A DNA stretch of 64,000 bases from Niallia circulans (GCF_007273535.1 NZ_RIBP01000001.1:248001-312000); one strand, 5' to 3'. Shown: positions 35,702 through 45,745, numbered from the stretch's first letter. Notes: generated by a model not told the origin, from the sequence alone. Numbers and translations are program-made.

Positions 35702-36690
35702 GTTCTAATGATAGTAATCGCGTATCAGAAGAAAATAATAAAGAATTGGATTTTGTTACGAGTCCAACCTTTCAAAAGGCAATCCAAAAAGCAAAGTGGA
35801 AACAAACAATTAAATTTTTCATTATCGGTTTACTAAGTACTTGCATCTTATTTTTTGGAATATTTTCCATTGGCCAATATCTACTTCAAAACCGACTTGT
35901 GAATGAAGACGAAAGGCTATTTAGTCAAATAAATGGTTCTAACGTTTATATGGAAAGCGAGATGATTGTATACGGATTTTTAAATTTAAGTGCTGTAAGA
36001 CATATCACCTTTAAGAAGACAATAGATGATCGCGATATCGTTTGGAACAAACAAGAAGTAGAAGTCCCTTTCTTCGGAAGAGAAAATGTAATAGATGATG
36101 AGCGGTTTACTGAGAGTACTGAGTTTAGTAAGAGGTTAAATCGTCAGGTTCATTATAATAATTTTACTGGTGAAAGAGAAGTAGAGTTTTTTTATCCCCA
36201 ATTAGATTATGATATCTTACCAAATGAACTAGATATTGCTACGGAATTAGATGAAAACACATTAGCTGAAGTTGCATTGTCCTTTGATAAAACATACAAG
36301 CTTAAAGAAATTCAAAAAATACTGAGAGAAGAAGATATCAATTGGGTATGGGTGAATACGACTTCAAAAGAAAGGTTTCAAAATTTAAAAGCTGATCCAA
36401 CTCTTCAAGTATTGGATGGTCCGTCTGCCGATGGTTTTCAAGTAGACGATAACTTAATTTTTGCTGCTGAAACCTTTCTTAGTAATGTTAAACAATTAAG
36501 TAAGGAAGGAAAATACAAGTCAGCTGCACAAGAAATGGCAATCGGAATTACCTCAAAGTCCTTTCCGAAGATAGAAGACCTTCAAATATCGGGAGTGGTT
36601 GTTTCTGGCACACCAAGTGAATTAGGAAAACTTCAAGATTTAGAGATAGTTCGAGCATCAACAATTGGAGCGACAATAGATGTTTATTAA
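35698..36690 (+). CDS. membrane anti-sigma factor (Sigma_reg_N/C type)
   Basis: 330 residues. Cytosolic N-terminus of about 38 residues, one membrane helix (IKFFIIGLLSTCILFFGIFSIG), then a large outer domain with DINWVWVNT and SGVVVSGTPSELGKL. It matches the family where the short N-part holds the sigma factor and the outer part senses the envelope. The four-base overlap with the sigma gene indicates coupling. Confidence 0.85.
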   Translation: MSSNDSNRVSEENNKELDFVTSPTFQKAIQKAKWKQTIKFFIIGLLSTCILFFGIFSIGQYLLQNRLVNEDERLFSQINGSNVYMESEMIVYGFLNLSAVRHITFKKTIDDRDIVWNKQEVEVPFFGRENVIDDERFTESTEFSKRLNRQVHYNNFTGEREVEFFYPQLDYDILPNELDIATELDENTLAEVALSFDKTYKLKEIQKILREEDINWVWVNTTSKERFQNLKADPTLQVLDGPSADGFQVDDNLIFAAETFLSNVKQLSKEGKYKSAAQEMAIGITSKSFPKIEDLQISGVVVSGTPSELGKLQDLEIVRASTIGATIDVY

Positions 36691-36750
36691 GAATAGGGAA
36701 ATTTATAATACTACTTAAATTTATGAAAATTATGGGAGGTTAAAGAAAAA

Positions 36751-36915
36751 GTGAATAAGAAAAAACTTTTAAATATGTTACTATTAATTAGTATGTTAAT
36801 TTCATTAGGATTTAATTATTCATTATCAAATAAATTGAAAATGAGTGAAAACAGGGTAAATGCTTTATTATCTTCTGGAATGTTTGATGAGGAAAAGGAA
36901 AAAGAAAAAGAATAA
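36751..36915 (+). CDS. 54-residue membrane-anchored or secreted small protein
   Basis: GTG start behind GGGAGG. MNKKKLLNMLLLISMLISLG is one N-terminal helix or signal, followed by a coil-like NKLKMSENRVNALL and an acidic/basic tail EEKEKEKEKE. Directly follows the sigma/anti-sigma pair (60 bases), so it may be part of that operon. No family known. Confidence 0.55.
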   Translation: MNKKKLLNMLLLISMLISLGFNYSLSNKLKMSENRVNALLSSGMFDEEKEKEKE

Positions 36916-37045
36916 TTATCTCTTTTACTAAAATATAGATTGTTTAGGCTGCTATTAAGGTAGCCTGTTTCTTGTGTGACTTAGGGATTGAGTTAGCGTA
37001 AGAACAAAAATGAGCATTGCTATGTACTAAAAGGAGTAATGTAAT

Positions 37046-37159
37046 ATGGAAAACTACTATCGTGTACGACACATACCTTCTATATTAGATAAAAAAGGGG
37101 CGAATTTAAATGTTAAATCGAGTCATACAACAATTTGGATTGCAGATATTATCGATTAA
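37046..37159 (+). CDS. possible 37-residue upstream reading frame overlapping an APH gene
   Basis: ATG behind AAAAGGAG with good spacing, reading MENYYRVRHIPSILDKKG and on to a TAA at 37159. It overlaps the first 50 bases of the APH-like gene, whose own ribosome site (AAGGGGCG) is poorer. It may be a leader peptide controlling the kinase gene, or a remnant. Confidence 0.4.
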   Translation: MENYYRVRHIPSILDKKGANLNVKSSHTTIWIADIID

Positions 37160-37973
37160 AGAGGTTGAAGACTCCTTTAGTTCAACTGTTTATAAATGTA
37201 CGTTGACTAATAATGAAAATGTATATTTGAAAATTCCTTTTTCAAGATTGAAGTATCAGAGAGAGCTAGAAGCCTATGAGATCTTAAAAGGGAGAGTTTC
37301 CATTCCTGTAATGTTAGATTATTGGTCTGGTGACGCGGAGTGTGGTGGAGCATTTTTATTATCTGAATTAAAAGGAAACCCGTTAACATTTAAAGCTAAC
37401 CCAACAGTTGCTTATCAAGTTGGAGTTCTTCATGCTGAAATGCATTCGACTCATCCTCCTGCAAATAAAGTGTTAACAAGTATAAAAAATGAATTTACCA
37501 ACTGGTCAGAATTTGTAGAAAAACAATTTTATAGTTTTGCTGAAGATGTAAAGGACATTTTGGATGAGAATTTATATAAAAAATCCATTGAAACTTTTGA
37601 ACAAATGAAACGACAACTTCCGTCTTCAGATGGACCGAGCTTTGTACATATGGATTTTCGTCCTGCAAATATAATTGTAGATAAGGACAATGTATCAGGA
37701 ATAATAGATTTTGAAAGCGTAAGATTTGGTTCAACAGAAATCGATTTCACCAAACTGTATCGTGATTTCTTAAGTGTTGATGTTAACTTGTATTATGCAT
37801 ATCAAGAAGGCTATAAAAGTATTAGACCATTAATTGACTTAGAAAATGTATTACCTTTTTATCGATTTACTGATGCTTTTAATAGTATAGGTTGGTGTAA
37901 ACGTCGTGGAATTGAAAAAAATGCGATATTTTTAGAAGAAAACTTAGCGAGAGTAAAAAACTGGTTATTATAA
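37110..37973 (+). CDS. aminoglycoside phosphotransferase/choline kinase-like protein
   Basis: 287 residues of the APH/choline-kinase fold. Brenner motif FVHMDFRPANIIVDKDN (catalytic Asp and Asn) and metal site VSGIIDFESVRFGSTEIDFTKLYRD (key part GIIDFESV). Lys for ATP in VYLKIPFSR. Substrate cannot be read; many such Bacillus proteins are not resistance enzymes. Confidence 0.82.
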   Translation: MLNRVIQQFGLQILSIKEVEDSFSSTVYKCTLTNNENVYLKIPFSRLKYQRELEAYEILKGRVSIPVMLDYWSGDAECGGAFLLSELKGNPLTFKANPTVAYQVGVLHAEMHSTHPPANKVLTSIKNEFTNWSEFVEKQFYSFAEDVKDILDENLYKKSIETFEQMKRQLPSSDGPSFVHMDFRPANIIVDKDNVSGIIDFESVRFGSTEIDFTKLYRDFLSVDVNLYYAYQEGYKSIRPLIDLENVLPFYRFTDAFNSIGWCKRRGIEKNAIFLEENLARVKNWLL

Positions 37974-38152
37974 ATATCGGTTTTTTTCAACTAACTATGA
38001 AGTTGTCCTTAAAGGACTGGGGTAATTAAAAAGAAAATGCTCTTATTTATTATGTTTCTTCTGAAACGATTGAGTCAGGTTAGCACAAATAAGATGATTA
38101 TAAAGAGGCAGGTGTGTTTTACTTAAACACACCAATAGAGTAATAATACATT

Positions 38153-38530
38153 CTAATAAGTCATATTTAATACACCATTATCTTTAATTGAATTAATCTC
38201 AACATTTACTTTCCCATCATATCCACGGATAAAATAACCAACAATGAATTCCTCTTGTTTTTTTCCATCTTTGTTAAAATAATATAAAACCAGATTACTT
38301 TCACTTACATCAGGCTCAAAATTTAGTGAGACGTTTCCTTTAGGCAATACTTTAGGAAGTTTTATATCTTCTTTAAGGTTGCTATAGGTAATAAAGATAT
38401 CGTCCATAGCTTGTTCAGTGTTATTAGTAACCTTTACTGTTATGCCATCATTCTTAAAGCTTACAAATAAAAGGATAGATATTACTCCTAAGACAATAAT
38501 AGAACTACCAAGAATAATAAACTTCTTCAT
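38153..38530 (-). CDS. hypothetical exported, membrane-anchored protein
   Basis: 125 residues with one N-terminal helix (FIILGSSIIVLGVISILLFV) and a small beta-rich outer domain (VKVTNNTEQAMDDIFITYSN, PKVLPKGNVSLNF). RBS GGAAGGAG before ATG. Stands alone on the minus strand. No family recognised. Confidence 0.7.
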   Translation of the reverse strand: MKKFIILGSSIIVLGVISILLFVSFKNDGITVKVTNNTEQAMDDIFITYSNLKEDIKLPKVLPKGNVSLNFEPDVSESNLVLYYFNKDGKKQEEFIVGYFIRGYDGKVNVEINSIKDNGVLNMTY

Positions 38531-38831
38531 GTAATGCTCCTTCCATCTTTTTTTACAATTATTTCATATTTTAAATAAAAATTACATTGTTAAGCATAAA
38601 TAGAAAAAGATTAGAAATAATTAATGTTATTTGGATGAATACAGAGTTCAAAAAAGTAGAAAAACAATTTTATGCGTCAATTTGGTAGTGTTTTAAAAAA
38701 AAATAACTGGTGCAGGTAAAAAGAAAATCTCTAAAGAGTTAATAATAGTGTAAGTTTATGCTTTTTTATGTAATAATTATGTTGTAGAAATGTATTATTT
38801 CAATTCATACATAATGAAGGTGGGGATCATA
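38531..38831. other. intergenic region, nothing recognised
   Basis: 300 AT-rich bases between divergent genes; must hold promoters for both, but no clear -35/-10 pair stood out. Confidence 0.5.
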
Positions 38832-39272
38832 ATGGCAACGGGAACGCATTCTGTAGTAGTTCCAGTAGATGTACAAGCAGTTTGGGATTATGTTAGTGAT
38901 CTCGAAAAATGGGCAACAACAGTACCAGCCTATAAAGAGCATGAAATCATAAATGATAAGCAATCTATTTGGACATTTGAAGGTAATGTGAAAGGTATTA
39001 AAAAAACAATACGAGCACAGGTAGATATTACCGAATGGAATGAGCCTTCAAATATTAAATTTGAACTAAAAGGTTTATCAGATAATTTTACAGGCAGCGG
39101 TCAGTTTACTGCAGAAGATGCTAATGGTGAAACAGTAATGACTTGTACGGTAGAAATCAATGCAGGCGGATTATCTGGTGTGGTGTTAACACCAATTATT
39201 AAATTGGCTGTTCCAAAAGTAGCATCTCGTTTAACAGAATCTATCGCACATAAAATAGCTGTATTCTCATAG
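38832..39272 (+). CDS. SRPBCC-family protein (CoxG-like)
   Basis: 146 residues. Start-type lipid/ligand-binding fold: HSVVVPVDVQAVWDYVSDLEKWATTVPAY (key part WDYVSDLEKWA), FELKGLSDNFTGSGQFTAE and TCTVEINAGGLSGVVLTP, as in CoxG/SRPBCC proteins. The ATG at 38832 follows AAGGTGGGG. Ligand unknown. Confidence 0.82.
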   Translation: MATGTHSVVVPVDVQAVWDYVSDLEKWATTVPAYKEHEIINDKQSIWTFEGNVKGIKKTIRAQVDITEWNEPSNIKFELKGLSDNFTGSGQFTAEDANGETVMTCTVEINAGGLSGVVLTPIIKLAVPKVASRLTESIAHKIAVFS

Positions 39273-39545
39273 TTTAAAAGATGGATAGCAACTATTTTTG
39301 GTGATACCTTCTCTGAAGTAAAAATGATAATATGAAGTAACCAATATAATGGTATTAAGCTTAACTAGAAGCTTTATAATTTGTAAAAAAGGGGTTGTCC
39401 AGAAAAGGATTGCCTCTTTTTTTAATCAGTTTTTTTATATACGGAATAGGCTGGTTTATTCAATAAGTTATCACAAAAGGAAAGAGCCTTTAATATAAAA
39501 TAATTATTATAACTACTAAATCAAAAGTTGAAAGGTGTAATTGTC

Positions 39546-40082
39546 ATGATTAAAACAGAAAGATTAATAATGCGACCGTTTAATGAAAACGACTTGGATA
39601 TTATTATGAATCTTTACTCTAATGAAGAAATAATGAAACATATGCCCAATGATGTCATGAATGTAGAGAAAGCTCAAAAGCATTTATATAAAGTTGTAGG
39701 TGGTTGGAAAGAAAAACCGCAAGTGAATTTTGAAATGGCAGTAATTTCAAAAGACGATCAGAAAAAAATTGGCCGTTCCAGAATCCACGTAAATTATGAA
39801 ACTGATACAGCAATGATAGGTTGGCTATTATTAAAAGAGGGCTGGGGCAAAGGCTATGCAACAGAAATGACAAGGGCATTAATGGATTACAGTTTTGACG
39901 TATTGAATGTGCATAGAGTTTGTGCATTATGTCATCCTAAAAACATCGGTTCATGGAAGGTTTTAGAAAAATGCAATATGCGCAGGGAAGCACATTTTAT
40001 ACAAAAGTGTAAATATGTTAAGGGTGACAAAATAATGTGGGAAGATGAATTAGAATATGCCATATTAGAGTCAGAAAGGTAA
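39546..40082 (+). CDS. GNAT-family acetyltransferase (RimJ/RimL type)
   Basis: 178 residues. ERLIMRPFNENDLDIIMNLY, acetyl-CoA loop region GWLLLKEGWGKGYATEMTRAL (key part GWGKGYATE) and HRVCALCHPKNIGSWKVLEKC. Transfers an acetyl group to a protein N-terminus or small amine. The ATG at 39546 follows GAAAGGTG. Confidence 0.86.
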   Translation: MIKTERLIMRPFNENDLDIIMNLYSNEEIMKHMPNDVMNVEKAQKHLYKVVGGWKEKPQVNFEMAVISKDDQKKIGRSRIHVNYETDTAMIGWLLLKEGWGKGYATEMTRALMDYSFDVLNVHRVCALCHPKNIGSWKVLEKCNMRREAHFIQKCKYVKGDKIMWEDELEYAILESER

Positions 40083-40280
40083 ATTTTTATTTAAGTATTG
40101 GCAATTAAGATGTGAACTTTAAAAGTTTTTAAAGAACTGTAGAGAAAGAAGTCCAGTTCTTTTTTTGTGTGGGTAAATATAACATTTGAAAAAATTGGTA
40201 ACTTGTTTCGGAGATAAGCGTCTAACCAATAGAGAAGAAATAAATACGAGTGTTTGTATTTAAGAATGGGGGATTGGGAC

Positions 40281-40793
40281 GTGAAAAAAGTAATTACAGT
40301 TTTTTCTATACTAATATTTTTAATTACAATGGGCTGTACTAAGAGTAATGAAAAGTTAATTAACGGAGATAAACAAATGAACAAAGTGATGGATGATGCC
40401 ATTTCTAATTATATAATCAAAAAATATTCTACTTCATTTTCCGATACAGAAAAACAATTTGAGGTTCATAAGGTATATGGTACCAATGAATTAAACGGTG
40501 TAATTACCGTTTATATGTGGTCTTATTATGCAGGCTATAATAAAAGTACTGGAGTCCAAGAACAATCAGGACAGTCTTTAGCAGCAGTGATAAGATTAAA
40601 GGAAAAAGAAGGAGCTTATTCTGTTATAGACTATACAGAACCACAAGATGGAAGTCTGTATCAGTCTTCCTTAAAAAAAATGTTTCCTAAGAGGTATATA
40701 AGAAAAGTACATAATGATAGTGGAAATATAGATGAATTACGAAAAGAGATGGATAATAAAGTGGAAAAATGGCTGAATGATCAATCAGTATAA
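40281..40793 (+). CDS. hypothetical lipoprotein
   Basis: GTG start behind GGGGGATT gives 170 residues with a clean lipobox (FLITMGCTKSN). The mature part has a basic segment KKYSTSFSDTEKQFEVHKVYG and a beta-rich YVITVYMWSYYAGYN-like core (seen as TVYMWSYYAGYNKSTG). No catalytic pattern. An upstream ATG at 40266 would spoil the signal peptide. Confidence 0.75.
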   Translation: MKKVITVFSILIFLITMGCTKSNEKLINGDKQMNKVMDDAISNYIIKKYSTSFSDTEKQFEVHKVYGTNELNGVITVYMWSYYAGYNKSTGVQEQSGQSLAAVIRLKEKEGAYSVIDYTEPQDGSLYQSSLKKMFPKRYIRKVHNDSGNIDELRKEMDNKVEKWLNDQSV

Positions 40794-40842
40794 GTATTCT
40801 TGTTTAAAAAACTTCATCTATTTTCCCCTAGATTAAAAATAA

Positions 40843-41040
40843 TTATTTAACATCATAGGGGACCATACCGTCACTTATTAAATCTAAACCATGGCTAATA
40901 GTGCTCTGGATTATCGAATCAAAGTTTGTTATGTTTGCTTTTTGAGCTGTAGCAAAGAAGCCAGTCATACGAGCTTGGTACATAAGATAATTAAAATTAT
41001 GAAATGTATTAATTAATTTTTGGGAATAGGTTAGCTTCAT
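40843..41040 (-). CDS. small hypothetical protein
   Basis: 65 residues, ATG behind ACAGGAG. MKLTYSQKLINTFHNFNYLM then FFATAQKANITNFDSIIQST; soluble and helical. No family recognised. Confidence 0.55.
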   Translation of the reverse strand: MKLTYSQKLINTFHNFNYLMYQARMTGFFATAQKANITNFDSIIQSTISHGLDLISDGMVPYDVK

Positions 41041-41475
41041 GTATTTCTCCTGTCCTAGTATTTATGTGAATAGTACTCTTTTTATTGTAGTGCTTATACA
41101 GCAGAAAGTGGAATGTTAATTGTAACCGATCTTTGTTATCTAGCGGATGAAGAAGACTTCTAGATAACACTTTCAAATGTGACAAATGGGAAATGATTCT
41201 GAACTTGAATGGAATACATAAGCTTATTTAAACACTAAGCATTTAGATACCATTAAAAATACATATTAAGGGACTTTCTCTATTATAAGGAAAGTCCTTG
41301 TAATTTCCCTTCAATAGAAAGGGGGCAGCATTTCAGTAATATATGTAGAAACTTTCTTATGGAAGCAACAGGGCAGGATTATAGCAGAAGGAATTTAAAC
41401 CAACGACTACAATAGTTATGCTAGTTTTTTACATATGGTTGATTGTATTAGGTTTGATTGGTGGAGAGTGAAGTA
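41041..41475. other. intergenic region with a hairpin and a repeat trace
   Basis: A stem AAGGGACTTTC / GAAAGTCCTT at 41269-41300 lacks a T-run. GGGGGCAGCATTTCAGTAAT at 41322 resembles the recurring spacer sequence seen at 56115. No gene recognised. Confidence 0.45.
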
Positions 41476-41724
41476 ATGAAAAGGTTTTTAACGGCAACAT
41501 TATCCGTTATTTTATTTGCAATAGTATATTCTTCTATTTTTTATACACCTGATTTTGGTTTCTTTTGGTCAATTGTATTTGCTTCTATTTTTGGAGGCCC
41601 TGTTTATTACTTTATAGGAATCCAGATATCACTTCTTATTGATATTGGCTTGGATAACATAATAATAGAATCAAAAAAGGCAAGATTAATACTTATTAAA
41701 AGAAGATACCAACTTTTAGATTAG
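41476..41724 (+). CDS. small two-helix membrane protein
   Basis: 82 residues with two hydrophobic helices (FLTATLSVILFAIVYSSIFY and FGGPVYYFIGIQISLLIDIG). The ATG at 41476 follows GGAGAGTGAAG. Basic C-terminus KKARLILIKRR. Function unknown. Confidence 0.5.
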   Translation: MKRFLTATLSVILFAIVYSSIFYTPDFGFFWSIVFASIFGGPVYYFIGIQISLLIDIGLDNIIIESKKARLILIKRRYQLLD

Positions 41725-41763
41725 TACCTTTTTTAATCCTTGCTATTTCTTTTTTCTATTGAC

Positions 41764-41964
41764 TCAAGGCCAATATTTTTCTTCCGGTTCTTCTTTACCG
41801 TCCATAACTGTGGGAATTGAGTTCTTTAATTTCTTATTAATGCTGTTTAATACAAATAATATCCTTATGAAAACAATAATTATAGTTGGTCCTTCACCTT
41901 GACCTAAAAAATTAATTATGTATAAACTTATTGTTGATATTACAATGGACAATAATAGATACAA
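41764..41964 (-). CDS. small membrane protein
   Basis: About 66 residues, two hydrophobic stretches (LLLSIVISTISLYIINFL and GPTIIIVFIRILFVL) and a KEEPEEKYWP tail. The TTG at 41964 has the better spacing to AGGAGG; TTG at 41970 is only three bases from it. Confidence 0.5.
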   Translation of the reverse strand: MYLLLSIVISTISLYIINFLGQGEGPTIIIVFIRILFVLNSINKKLKNSIPTVMDGKEEPEEKYWP

Positions 41965-41970
41965 TACCAA

Positions 41971-42414
41971 ATACCTCCTGAAATTAAATATTATTCCATA
42001 ATTTTAATATAACTTAATATTAACTTATCATCTATACATATAATTTATGGCTAAGTACTAAAGAGGACAGTATCCCTTTGAAATAAATGGACTGTAATGC
42101 TTTCCTAATTAAATCCTCAGGATAATAGATTTTACAAGTTAGTAGTAATTACGGAAGTTGAAGAAGGTATTCGGGTTTTAATAAAGAATTTATTAATGGT
42201 GTCACTTTAAGATAGAAAAAGACAGTTTGATTTGGAGTTATCTGTAATAAAAAAAGACAGCATAGTACTCAATCATAATCCTTCTTTATTTTATTATTTT
42301 TTACTTTTGAAAGCGTTTTATATAAGGTTGCTTTTTCTTAGCAGATATAAATAAGATGTATTCTATGAAAAGAAGAATGAATTGAGAACAGTAAAATAAA
42401 CTAGAGGTGGAAAT
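41971..42414. other. intergenic region, nothing recognised
   Basis: About 440 AT-rich bases. The cre-like TTGAAAGCGTTTTAT at 42306 lacks the final C of the consensus. Confidence 0.45.
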
Positions 42415-43305
42415 ATGAGCAAAATGCATGATAATGAATTGGATGTTAATCTAAGTTTTATCAGAGATCTAATCAATGAACAGTTCCCTCAATTTTCTAC
42501 GTTACCCATAAAACCAGTGAATTCAGTTGGTACGGTAAATCATGTTTACAGGCTTGGGGAAGAGCTTTATATTCGCCTACCCAGGGTTGAGGAATGGGCA
42601 GATATAGAAAAAGAGTGGAAATGGATTCCTTATCTTGCTTCCCGCTTGTCACTTAAAATCCCTGAACCGATTTTCTTAGGTAAACCAACTGCTTCCTACC
42701 CTGTGAACTGGGCAATATACAAATGGATAGAGGGCAGTAATTATTCTGATGAGTTAATTCAAGACGAAAGAGAATCCGCTAAGGATTTGGCGAACTTTGT
42801 CAATGAGCTGCACTCACTTGATGTGCCAGCAGATGCGCCTAAAGCAGGGAGATTACCTTTGCTTGAGTTACATCAAAAAACATTAGAAGGTATTGAAGAA
42901 GCTGGCGATTTGCTGGATAGAGACAGAGTATTGGCAGCATGGGAAGAAGCGTGTAAAGCCTCTGCTTGGAATGGTAATCCAGTCTGGATTCATGCTGATT
43001 TGCTTAGAACAAATCTTTTGGTTCATTCCGGTCGGTTAGCTGCGGTCATCGACTTTGGCGGTGTTGGTAAGGGAGATCCGGCGTTTGACCTCATACCAGC
43101 TTGGAGTATATTCAACTCCCAAGGACGGAAAGTCTTTCAAAATTCCATTCATGCTGACAAAGATACGTGGCTTCGTGCCAGAGGGTATGCACTTCATCAG
43201 GCAGTGCTTATCATTCCATACTACCGAGAAACCAACCCTCAATTTGTTACGCAAGCAAAAAGAACACTGGGTGAGATTTTAGCAGATATGGACTCAGGAG
43301 AATAA
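42415..43305 (+). CDS. aminoglycoside phosphotransferase-family kinase
   Basis: 296 residues. APH fold with NSVGTVNHVYRLGEELYIRLPR (ATP loop region), IYKWIEGSNYSDE hinge, catalytic WIHADLLRTNLLVHSGRLAAVIDFGGVGKGDPAFDL (key parts HADLLRTNLL and VIDFGGVG). Similar in length and motifs to Bacillus YcbJ-like APH proteins. Resistance is possible but not shown. RBS AGAGGTGG. Confidence 0.85.
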   Translation: MSKMHDNELDVNLSFIRDLINEQFPQFSTLPIKPVNSVGTVNHVYRLGEELYIRLPRVEEWADIEKEWKWIPYLASRLSLKIPEPIFLGKPTASYPVNWAIYKWIEGSNYSDELIQDERESAKDLANFVNELHSLDVPADAPKAGRLPLLELHQKTLEGIEEAGDLLDRDRVLAAWEEACKASAWNGNPVWIHADLLRTNLLVHSGRLAAVIDFGGVGKGDPAFDLIPAWSIFNSQGRKVFQNSIHADKDTWLRARGYALHQAVLIIPYYRETNPQFVTQAKRTLGEILADMDSGE

Positions 43306-43715
43306 TTAAAAAAGATGGATATTTCGGCTTGTTAAAGATGAGAAATATTCTTTGTGCTTACATGTCCCATAGTTATTCCGTCTTTCTATAAATTTCTAGT
43401 ATGAGTGATTCTATTGAAATAATTCCCTGTCATGTTCTGTCTTGGCAGGGATTTTGTGTTGTTTTAGAGCAGAATTAAATGAAAGTCCAACAATAATAAC
43501 TATCATGAGGAGAAGAATATAAATAATCTTAAGGTAATGTAGAGTTCACTATAAAAAAGTTTAACGTAGTTAAAACAATTACTTTTTGAAAAGGTTAACT
43601 TTGGCTTGAAAAAGGGCTTTTTATTAATTTTTTAGTGCGAATTCCTCGTTTTTCTACAAAAAGTGACAAAAATCCGTCTTTTTTTTAGTGATTTGCTTCA
43701 CATTTGGTACATATT
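43306..43715. other. intergenic region before the chemoreceptor pair
   Basis: Contains a modest hairpin CCCTGTCA / TGGCAGGG (43424-43448) which may end the upstream gene. Otherwise nothing recognised up to the promoter candidate. Confidence 0.45.
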
Positions 43716-43723
43716 ACCGATAT
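43697..43723 (+). promoter_or_regulatory. sigma-D-like promoter before the chemoreceptor pair
   Basis: ACCGATAT at 43716-43723 is one base off the sigma-D -10 (GCCGATAT). The -35 fifteen bases before it is TTCA, only two of four to TAAA. It lies 33 bases before the receptor start, in keeping with motility control. Confidence 0.4.
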
Positions 43724-43756
43724 AAAGGAAAAGTACATATGGAGGAGATCGTTTTT

Positions 43757-44593
43757 ATGAATTCTACGATTCAGGCAGTAGTCAATATTGCCCCGATTAT
43801 AAAAGATACACTTGGACCGACAGCCGCAATGGGTGTGCTGGATACGGAGAAGTTTGTATTTTTCGCCCCATCAACTCTATTAAATTTGGACATTCAAGTC
43901 GGAAGGTCAAGGCTTGATGAACACGATGTCTATGTGCAGGCACTTAGGGGTGAACATATTGTTTCTAAAACAGAAGATGACAAAATATTCGGTGCGCCAG
44001 TCGTAACATCCATCACGCCAATTAGGGATATTGAAACAAACGAAATCGTTGGACTGTTATCTTTATCACGAACATTAGAGCACCAAGATAAGCTAGATAA
44101 AGAGCTTAACAAAATTAATGAGGTAATTGATGCATTGCAAGGTAAGGTGCAGTATGTAGCTGCTCAAGCTGAAGAGCTTTCTGCAACAAGCAGTGACATT
44201 AACGATCAAGCAAAAAGTGCAAACCAAAACTCCCGCCAAATAGGTGAAGTAGTTCAATTGATTGAACAAATTTCTACGCAGACAAATCTGCTTGGATTAA
44301 ATGCAGCCATCGAAGCGGCTCGTTCTGGTGAAGCAGGAAGAGGATTCGGTGTTGTAGCAGATGAAATTAGAAAACTATCTAACAATACAAAGGACGCGGT
44401 GAAGACTATCGGTAAGTCCTTAACTGAAATTCGGGCTAGTATTGAAAATCTAACCCTCAGCATCAATGAAGTGTCCACTTCATCAGATGAGCAGTCAGTC
44501 ATTATGGTTGAATTCATGGATGATATTCAAGCCTTGGATGCAAAAAGTAAACAAATAATTGAAAATATGAAGAAGGTAACTAACCAGGAATAG
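43757..44593 (+). CDS. soluble YfmS-like chemotaxis signal transducer (copy 1)
   Basis: 278 residues with no membrane helix. About 120-residue N-terminal sensor ([34 protein letters not shown]), a short MCP signalling helix pair with the tip [31 protein letters not shown] (key part [16 protein letters not shown]) and a coil to the end. This short cytosolic type is like B. subtilis YfmS, which acts with CheA/CheW. The ATG at 43757 follows GGAGGAG. The next gene is a paralog 11 bases later. Confidence 0.86.
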   Translation: MNSTIQAVVNIAPIIKDTLGPTAAMGVLDTEKFVFFAPSTLLNLDIQVGRSRLDEHDVYVQALRGEHIVSKTEDDKIFGAPVVTSITPIRDIETNEIVGLLSLSRTLEHQDKLDKELNKINEVIDALQGKVQYVAAQAEELSATSSDINDQAKSANQNSRQIGEVVQLIEQISTQTNLLGLNAAIEAARSGEAGRGFGVVADEIRKLSNNTKDAVKTIGKSLTEIRASIENLTLSINEVSTSSDEQSVIMVEFMDDIQALDAKSKQIIENMKKVTNQE

Positions 44594-44604
44594 GAGAGTA
44601 AATT

Positions 44605-45432
44605 ATGCATTTAACACTACAAGCGTTGGTTAAACTTGCGCCTGAAATTAAAAAAAACCTTGGCGAAAATTGTGCTGTGGTTGTTACAGATACAGAAAAT
44701 TTCATTTTTTCTTCTCAGTCAAAAGATTTAGACTATAGTGTTAAGGTCGGTGACTTTGCCTTTACTGACGATAATGATATACTGCGACAAGCACTTAATG
44801 GCGAAAAAATAAAGATACATATTCCAAAAGAACGCTATGGCGTTGGCATGCACTATTCTGCCAATCCAATTCGTGATGAAAACGGTGAGATTGTCGGTGT
44901 TTTTCAAATCACGAAAACATTGAAAGACGAAGAAATTTTAGATAAAGATCTGGATGAATTACGCGCTATTGTCAGCAGTCTGCAAGGAAAAGTACAGCAG
45001 GTTGCTGCTCAAGCGGAAGAACTTTCCGCAACAAGCACAGATATAGATGGCCAAGCAGCACATGCTAATGCAAATTCTCAGGAAATTAGCAAGGTTGTTA
45101 AATTGATTGAAGACATTTCAGCACAGACGAATTTGCTTGGCTTAAATGCTGCAATTGAAGCAGCACGTTCAGGTGATGCCGGCAGAGGCTTCGGTGTCGT
45201 GGCAGATGAAATACGCAAGCTTTCCATCGGTACGAAGGATGCAGTTGGCACAATCGGTAAATCACTGCAAGAAATACAGAAAAACATGGAGAATTTGACA
45301 TTGAGTATCGGTGAAGTCTCAACTGCATCAGCAGAGCAATCCCGTGTAATGGTAGAGTTTATGGAGGATATCCAAAACCTAAACGACCAAAGCAATGAGA
45401 TCGGCCAATACATCAAAACTATCACTTCTTAA
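44605..45432 (+). CDS. soluble YfmS-like chemotaxis signal transducer (copy 2)
   Basis: 275 residues, same plan as copy 1: sensor with [26 protein letters not shown] and [21 protein letters not shown] (key part [13 protein letters not shown]), then [14 protein letters not shown] and [20 protein letters not shown]. The signalling half is nearly the same as copy 1, while the sensor is far more different, as expected for tandem duplicates that gained different ligands. RBS ATAGGAG. Confidence 0.87.
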   Translation: MHLTLQALVKLAPEIKKNLGENCAVVVTDTENFIFSSQSKDLDYSVKVGDFAFTDDNDILRQALNGEKIKIHIPKERYGVGMHYSANPIRDENGEIVGVFQITKTLKDEEILDKDLDELRAIVSSLQGKVQQVAAQAEELSATSTDIDGQAAHANANSQEISKVVKLIEDISAQTNLLGLNAAIEAARSGDAGRGFGVVADEIRKLSIGTKDAVGTIGKSLQEIQKNMENLTLSIGEVSTASAEQSRVMVEFMEDIQNLNDQSNEIGQYIKTITS

Positions 45433-45745
45433 AAAGAATTTTTATTAGTAGGGATACTTCTATATAACTACTTTTTAATAAATTTCGATTAACAACTAAT
45501 CAGTCGAAATGAAGGTAAAAGCACACATACCTTCTGGAATTACTGATTGAGTTATAGATAAACAAGTTTTTTTAAGAGCATGTTAATTGTATTGAGTAAC
45601 ATGGTTACATATAAAAAGTGAGTATGGGTTTAGTTTATTGAGGTAGTCATGGATAAGTACGAGGAAGTATCCACGATTAATGGAGTGGATAGCATACTCT
45701 ACTATTTATTATGACAACTAGTTACTGAGAATGGGGGATAAATAT
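45433..45745. other. intergenic region, nothing recognised
   Basis: 312 bases; no strong hairpin after the receptor genes. RBS of the dehydrogenase (ATGGGGG) is at the right end. Confidence 0.45.

Noticed and set aside
41269..41300. Hairpin AAGGGACTTTC / GAAAGTCCTT as terminator
   Set aside because: No T-run follows on the plus strand (GTAATTTCCC), and no gene clearly ends nearby.
42306..42320. cre site TTGAAAGCGTTTTAT
   Set aside because: The consensus C near the end is missing and the next gene is an APH-like kinase, not a catabolic gene.
37110..43305. Calling the two APH-fold proteins antibiotic resistance genes
   Set aside because: Only general kinase motifs are visible; the family also has many metabolic kinases and no resistance context is present.
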